From Ophiosphaerella korrae (taxonomy: Eukaryota > Ascomycota > Dothideomycetes > Pleosporales > Phaeosphaeriaceae), in assembly GCA_028456385.1 (NCBI GenBank), contig JALNQF010000848.1:1-12619 (forward strand): 12,619 nucleotides of DNA, written 5' to 3'. Positions 8,959 through 12,619 of this stretch are shown in pieces. The notes under the pieces were generated by a model. It was not told the DNA's origin and made no database searches. It saw only the letters and a list, made by a program, of their open reading frames with translations. The translations under genes were made by a program, and so were the position numbers. Every line of letters begins with the position of its first letter. The stretch's first letter is position 1.

Positions 8959-8972
8959 GGGGGGGGGGGGGG
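8959..8972. repeat. Poly(G) tract of 14 bases
   Basis: Uninterrupted G run just inside the right terminal repeat, between it and the transposase ATG. It has no counterpart by the left repeat, so it arose after the element formed, or it is an assembly-sensitive homopolymer whose length may be imprecise. Confidence 0.9.
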
Positions 8973-8980
8973 TGGCTGCA

Positions 8981-9040
8981 CGAAATTTGCGTTGAGCTGC
9001 GCAGGGACAAGTTACTGCGTAACTTGGTGCGGTGGGCAGG
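8981..9040 (-). repeat. Right terminal inverted repeat of the pogo-type element
   Basis: Inverted partner of 7863-7938, followed by TA at 9041-9042. It includes an internal palindrome, CAAGTTAC-TGC-GTAACTTG at 9008-9026, which is broken in the left arm. Such subterminal palindromes may bind transposase in this superfamily; that is inference here. Confidence 0.85.
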
Positions 9041-9044
9041 TAAC

Positions 9045-9810
9045 AGAAATACCCTTAGACGGACTAAGTGAACTGTATCATACCATAGCCATACGCAATT
9101 TAGTCTAGTCGCTTGCAAACTCGCCTTCTGCTGAAGCCTGCAACTGCAGTTCAGCCTTACTGCGCAAACTGAGCTGTGCAATCAGCCACACTCTGCCCCC
9201 AGCTGAGGTTGTGCCAACTCACTCACAAAACCAAGGATATGACAAGGTACAACACGATCAGCTCACAGCACTCTTGCAGTGCCTCTCTGTTAGATGCGAT
9301 TATTCGGTATGGCTCAGCGTCCTCTCTTCCTGCATGCTTGCTAACGTCAATAGCTAGGACGGATGTTCTCATCGGACGAGCGAGTTGCACTGCTCGTCTC
9401 TTCAGTTAGGCTGCTACGTTTGAACTCGACCGAGATCCATTCCTACCGCTTGCCCCTGTCCAGCTCCATGCGAAGCGATGCGCCTTTTGACGTCTTCATA
9501 GCATGAGACGAAAGATAATCGCACTACGGACGGCCGGTAGAGCTTTCTTGCTGCTTCCACCTCTCCAGTGAATCATGAGATCAATTCGGCAACTGCCGCG
9601 CTGAGAGTTATAGTGAGTTTATCTTCGCGCAATGAGCACTAGAGTTGCCCACGATCTCGGGGATAATGATGCCTGCATGATTGCGATGGTAAGCTGTAAA
9701 GCCTCTCGCCTACCTGAACTGCTTTGGGCATACACAGACGGCTATAGCTGGCAACGTATAGCTATGTGGCGCCAAATTAGGTAAAATAGGTGGTGTGAGG
9801 ATGGTGTTGC
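9045..9810. other. Intergenic stretch without a supportable gene
   Basis: Normal composition, no signal peptide or motif in any frame. A 50-codon plus-strand frame from ATG at 9632 to TAA at 9782 is open, but nothing else supports it. I see no tRNA or rRNA here. Confidence 0.5.
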
Positions 9811-9818
9811 GGCTGAAA

Positions 9819-9846
9819 TTTCTAGAGAATAGTAATTCTCTACAAA
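9819..9846. repeat. Short hairpin
   Basis: Arms TTTCTAGAGAAT and ATTCTCTACAAA pair at 11 of 12 positions around a 4-base loop. It stands just left of the foldback element, and the word GGCTGAAATTT occurs both here (9811) and inside that element (9906), suggesting shared origin. Confidence 0.6.
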
Positions 9847-9861
9847 GTTTCTGTAATCACA

Positions 9862-9999
9862 TAGCGTATTCGGCAAGCGAGCGGGCACCTCAAAATACAC
9901 CAAAAGGCTGAAATTTTAATATTTAATACATCTCAACAATATTCAAATTTCAGCTCTTTAGTGTATTTAAAGATGCCCGCTCGCTTGCTGATTACGTTA
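9862..9999. mobile_element. Foldback (MITE-like) element of 138 bp
   Basis: Two arms of about 55 bp (9862-9916 and 9945-9999) are near-complete inverted copies around a 28-base AT-rich centre. Ends share GCAAGCGAGCGGGCA and inner parts share AATACAC and GCTGAAATTT. It has no coding capacity, so it would need another element's transposase. Its ends do not resemble the pogo-type element at 7863-9040, so the two are unrelated. I cannot define a clear target-site duplication. Confidence 0.8.
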
Positions 10000-10036
10000 G
10001 CCGTCGCTCCCTAAAATTATATATTTGTTAGGTTAT

Positions 10037-10084
10037 GTGTAACGGGGCTCCCAGTCGTCGACTACCTGGGGCCTCAAGGGGGGG
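10037..10084 (+). repeat. Conserved terminal block next to LTR start (copy 2)
   Basis: Reads TGTAACGGGG, GTCGAC and CCTGGGGCCTCAA followed by seven G, directly before TGTTAG at 10085. Inverted relative to copy 1 (3085-3130), so the two unmutated copies bracket the island and both LTR starts point outward. The purine run before TG resembles a polypurine tract. Confidence 0.65.
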
Positions 10085-10193
10085 TGTTAGATAGATTAAG
10101 AGTTAATAGCTAAGGTACGTGTTGTAATCGTGTAATAAACTGTGAACAATAAATATGTAAGGGAGTTATCCCTTATATCTCTTATTTTCGCGC

Positions 10194-10304
10194 CAATGTT
10201 AGTAAGTTTGCAACTTACTAACATTGTAAACTTACTAACATTGCGAGCTTACTAATATTGCAAACTTACTAATACATGCTAATATTAGTAAGTTTATAAC
10301 TTAC
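10194..10304. repeat. 17 bp tandem and inverted repeat cluster (ACTTACTAACATTG)
   Basis: Four direct copies with an exact 17 bp period start at 10211, 10228, 10245 and 10262. They are flanked by inverted copies: 10194-10208 pairs perfectly with 10212-10226 (15 bp arms, 3-base loop), and 10281-10295 is another inverted copy. Each unit carries CTAACA, the LTR end motif. It could be a regulatory or integrase-binding repeat within the LTR; that is inference. Confidence 0.85.
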
Positions 10305-10360
10305 TTGTTATAGTAGTAATAGAAGTTAATTATAATAGAGATACGTAATAACTTTATAGC

Positions 10361-10450
10361 TTTATAAGGCTTAGTATAAATAAAGCTATAAAGTAGCTTT
10401 ACTACTTTATAGGACTTAGTATAGACGAAGCTATAATCTAGTAGTAAGAT
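10361..10450. repeat. 45 bp direct repeat, two copies
   Basis: TTTATAAGGCTTAGTATA at 10361 recurs as TTTATAGGACTTAGTATA at 10406, 45 bases on, and both are followed by AAGCTATAA. The copies are diverged and AT-rich. They lie within the LTR-like segment. Confidence 0.7.
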
Positions 10451-10620
10451 AATAAGTATATAGTTAGTAGTAATGTATATTATTAGGATAGTATTAGTAA
10501 TCTAATCTCTAACTAAGAATAATAATACTTTAATATTACCTATTAAGAATTATCTATTATTTACAGTTTATTATATAATTACTATATATCTTTTAGTTAT
10601 TAACTCTTAATCTACTTAAC

Positions 10621-10670
10621 TCCCCTAGAGGCCTTAAGTAGTTAATAGCTTAAGGCCTTATTATACTTTA
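10621..10670 (-). repeat. RIP-mutated terminal block (copy 3)
   Basis: The minus strand of 10670-10590 aligns along its length with 10030-10115 of the plus strand. Many differences are C-to-T or G-to-A, for example TAACGGGG against TAATAAGG and CGTCGACTACC against TATTAACTACT. So 10037-10115 and 10590-10670 form an inverted repeat flanking the LTR-like segment, with only the right copy RIP-mutated. Confidence 0.65.
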
Positions 10671-10699
10671 CTAATTAAGTTATTAAGAGTAGTAAAGCG

Positions 10700-11800
10700 T
10701 AAGTAGTATATAGTCTAAGCTAATATAATAGTAGAAGGAATATCTAAGAAAGTAAAGAAAGTACCTCTAAGTAGCTATAAGTTAGATAATACTAACTAGG
10801 TAGTAGTTAAGATAAACCTAAATAATCTAATTATAGATAAAGAAAATATATAAAGTATTATTAATACTTTAACTAAGTAGAATAAAGAACTATAAAAATA
10901 TATTAAGAAGAATAAAGCTTAGATAAAAGCTATTATAGCTAGATAAAACTAAAAAGAAGTAATTACTAAGAAATTAGAGCTAAGTATATTAAAGAAACTA
11001 CTTAAGCTACTTAAACTAAAAATATTTAATAGAATAAAGAAAAAACTAAGATAATTTTTAGTAGCTATACTACTTTAAATAAATATATAGGAAGTATACT
11101 TTAATATAAAAGAAAAGAAAGTAGTATAAATAAGAAAATACTTTAAGGAAGATATAATAAAATAGTTTAAACTTTTCTAGATAGACTACTAATTATACGT
11201 ACCTAGAATAAAAAAGATAAAACTATAGCTATCTTTAGAAGTTATAGATACTTTACTTAATAAATAAGAGTAGTATTTAAAAACACTAATATTACTTTAT
11301 AAGTAAAAGAATAGCTAAAGAAGTTTAAATTATATAAGAGTATACTAGAATATATATTATAGTTTAAATAATTATTATAAAATATAGAATAAAATAAACT
11401 ATCTCTAATATTAAAATTTAAATAAAGAATAAAGTTAAATATTTTATATAAGATAATATAAATAAAGAAACCTAGAATACTAGAAGGTCTAAAAAGATAG
11501 GGAATATAAGTTAATAATAATATCTAAGAATAGAGAATAAATAAATATAGAAGATAGTTTAATTACTATTATAGTATAGACCTAATAATCTTAAATACTA
11601 ATAAAAATAATAAAAATAAAAATAAAGACTTTAAGTACTCTAATTATAGTAAGCTAAGTTACTATATAAAAGATTACTAATTAAAAAAAAAGATACTATA
11701 TATTATAAATATAGAAAAATAGGATACTTTACTAAGAACTATAAAAGAAAAGATTTAGAAAAAAAGCCTAGTTAAAGATAACTAAGAATAAGAAGAAATT
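10700..11800 (+). pseudogene. RIP-destroyed retrotransposon gag with decayed zinc knuckle
   Basis: From 10977 one frame reads ELSILKKLLKLLKLKIF, then R-K-Y-F-K-E-D-I-I-K followed by a stop where Trp is expected and FKLF. This is the layout of fungal LTR-retrotransposon Gag (capsid-like) proteins. Seven stops occur in about 200 bases, all TAA or TAG where RIP would hit Gln, Arg or Trp codons. At 11701-11742, in a different frame, the spacing of a nucleic-acid-binding CX2CX4HX4C zinc knuckle is intact but all four metal ligands read Tyr, as TGT-to-TAT and CAC-to-TAC changes produce. No protein can be made. It reads rightwards, away from the island. Family likely Ty3/gypsy; not proven. Confidence 0.7.
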
Positions 11801-12619
11801 ACTAAAAGTATAAGTTAAACTTTAAAAGAAAGTAGTAGTTAATAAAGAAATATAGTATATAATACTTTACTAGAAGTTTTATTATAATAATAACTACTTT
11901 ATTTAATTTTTAAAGAAGTAAAAAGTAAAATAGTTTTTATAAAAGAGAAAAGTAGTAGTAATAAAAGAAAAAACTTAAGATTAGCTTAAAAAAATAAAAG
12001 AAATAAGAAATCTACTAATAAAAGACTTAAAAAGAAAAAAACTCCTAACTTTATTAGTTACTACTAATAAACCTAGAAGTAATAAAGAGACTACTCTATT
12101 TACCTCTAAAGAACTAAAAAGTAATAAAAGATAAGTTAGAATTAAAAGTATAAAGTATACCTAACTTAATAAAAAAAGCTAAAATAGATATAATATAGAA
12201 AGTATAAAAGAACTATTATAAGATATAAGCTTAAGAATAAGTAGGAGATAATTATTAATTAAAGAGCTATCTAAGCTAAGCTACTTATATATAGTAGAGT
12301 AGCTTAAATAGCTTATATAGCTTACTTACTACTATAAGCTTACTTAAATTATATAGAGTAGAGCTCTAACTTATAATATACCTCCTAAGTAAGCTACGTA
12401 GTAGTACTATTTAATAAGTTTTATAGTAGTTATCTAAACTTAGTTAAAAATAACTTTACCTATAATTCTATTTATTTTAGGCTTATATATAGGTACTAAG
12501 CGCTTATACGCTATACTTAGTATATTTAGAGTTTTCTTAGCTTTATAAACTCTTTAGTAACTATTATTATAGCTATTATAAGTTACTATTTTTAAAGCTT
12601 TTAAAGCTTACTTTTTATA

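Larger units (their letters stand above)
7863..9040 (-). mobile_element. Internally deleted Fot1/pogo-type (Tc1/mariner superfamily) DNA transposon
   Basis: About 1178 bp, bounded by imperfect terminal inverted repeats beginning CC(C/T)GCCCACCGC and flanked on both sides by TA, the target dinucleotide of this superfamily. The transposase is on the minus strand: its N-terminus and helix-turn-helix region (8926 to about 8570) and its C-terminus (about 8575 to 8003) are present, but about 1 kb encoding the DDE catalytic core is missing between them. Full fungal pogo-type elements are usually near 2 kb. Frameshifts and an in-frame stop also disrupt it, so it is non-autonomous. Unlike the flanking retroelements it shows little RIP. 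Confidence 0.85.
10085..10620 (+). repeat. LTR-like segment of the right retroelement
   Basis: Begins TGTTAGATAGATTAAGAG at 10085 and ends near 10620 with its inverted copy (TTAACTCTTAATCTACTTAA), giving terminal inverted sequences of about 29 bp and a length of about 535 bp. The first part is unmutated and the last part RIP-mutated. The right third (10450-10620) matches the left LTR-like end (2919-3084). It precedes the plus-strand Gag relic, so it would be that element's 5' LTR, but the inverted terminal block beyond 10620 shows the structure is rearranged or compound. Confidence 0.55.
10320..12619. other. Right RIP-saturated AT-rich block
   Basis: Same signature as the left block: almost no CA or TG (rare exceptions near 10474, 10562 and 11282), abundant TA, remaining C mostly in CT. 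From about 12240 to the end the strand turns T-rich and I find no recognisable domain; this may be a second element in the opposite orientation or a diverged pol region. Confidence 0.9.

Noticed and set aside
8834..9181. 115-codon minus-strand frame starting MHSSVCAVRL
   Set aside because: It spans host flank, the right terminal repeat and the G14 tract before reaching the true transposase start at 8926; only that last part is meaningful.
9632..9784. 50-codon open frame
   Set aside because: Starts at an ATG and is open, but has no motif, signal peptide or context.
10194..10304. CRISPR-like array
   Set aside because: Units of 17 bp are directly adjacent with no unique spacers, occur in both orientations and lie in a eukaryotic LTR-like context.

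Overview
The window looks like nuclear DNA of a filamentous ascomycete (Pezizomycotina). Both ends are extremely AT-rich and have almost no CA or TG dinucleotides. Their remaining C is mostly followed by T and their remaining G mostly preceded by A. This is the signature of saturated repeat-induced point mutation (RIP). The centre has ordinary base composition and one clear intron-containing gene. I cannot name the species.

Layout: positions 1 to about 2900 are a RIP-destroyed LTR retrotransposon read leftwards (minus strand), with recognisable Gag and aspartic-protease remains. Positions 2345-3560 are a junction zone: a roughly 245 bp inverted repeat (left copy RIP-mutated, right copy much less so), an LTR-like end, a conserved terminal block, and about four copies of a 33 bp tandem repeat rich in the telomere-like motif CCCTAA. 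Positions 3600-10030 are the unmutated island. From 10037 a second copy of the terminal block and LTR-like sequence leads into another RIP-destroyed retrotransposon, read rightwards (plus strand), with a Gag relic and a decayed zinc knuckle. The two retroelement relics therefore point away from the island.

The island holds one gene I am sure of: a secreted M43B (pappalysin-like, cytophagalysin-type) metalloprotease on the minus strand at 5836-6802, with a signal peptide, one intron, an intact HEXXHXXGXXH zinc site and a Met-turn. It also holds a roughly 1.18 kb internally deleted Fot1/pogo-type DNA transposon (7863-9040). That element keeps its terminal inverted repeats, flanking TA dinucleotides, the start of its transposase and the transposase C-terminus, but has lost the catalytic core. 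A 138 bp foldback (MITE-like) element lies at 9862-9999. The stretches 3600-5777, 6990-7630 and 9045-9810 contain no gene I can support.

Biological reading (inference): a predicted secreted protease sits alone in a small island between RIP-inactivated transposons, and possibly near a chromosome end. In plant- or animal-associated fungi this is a typical setting for fast-evolving secreted proteins. Nothing here demonstrates a new multi-gene system. The most unusual features are the repeat architecture at the two island borders and the matched RIP-mutated and less-mutated copies there.
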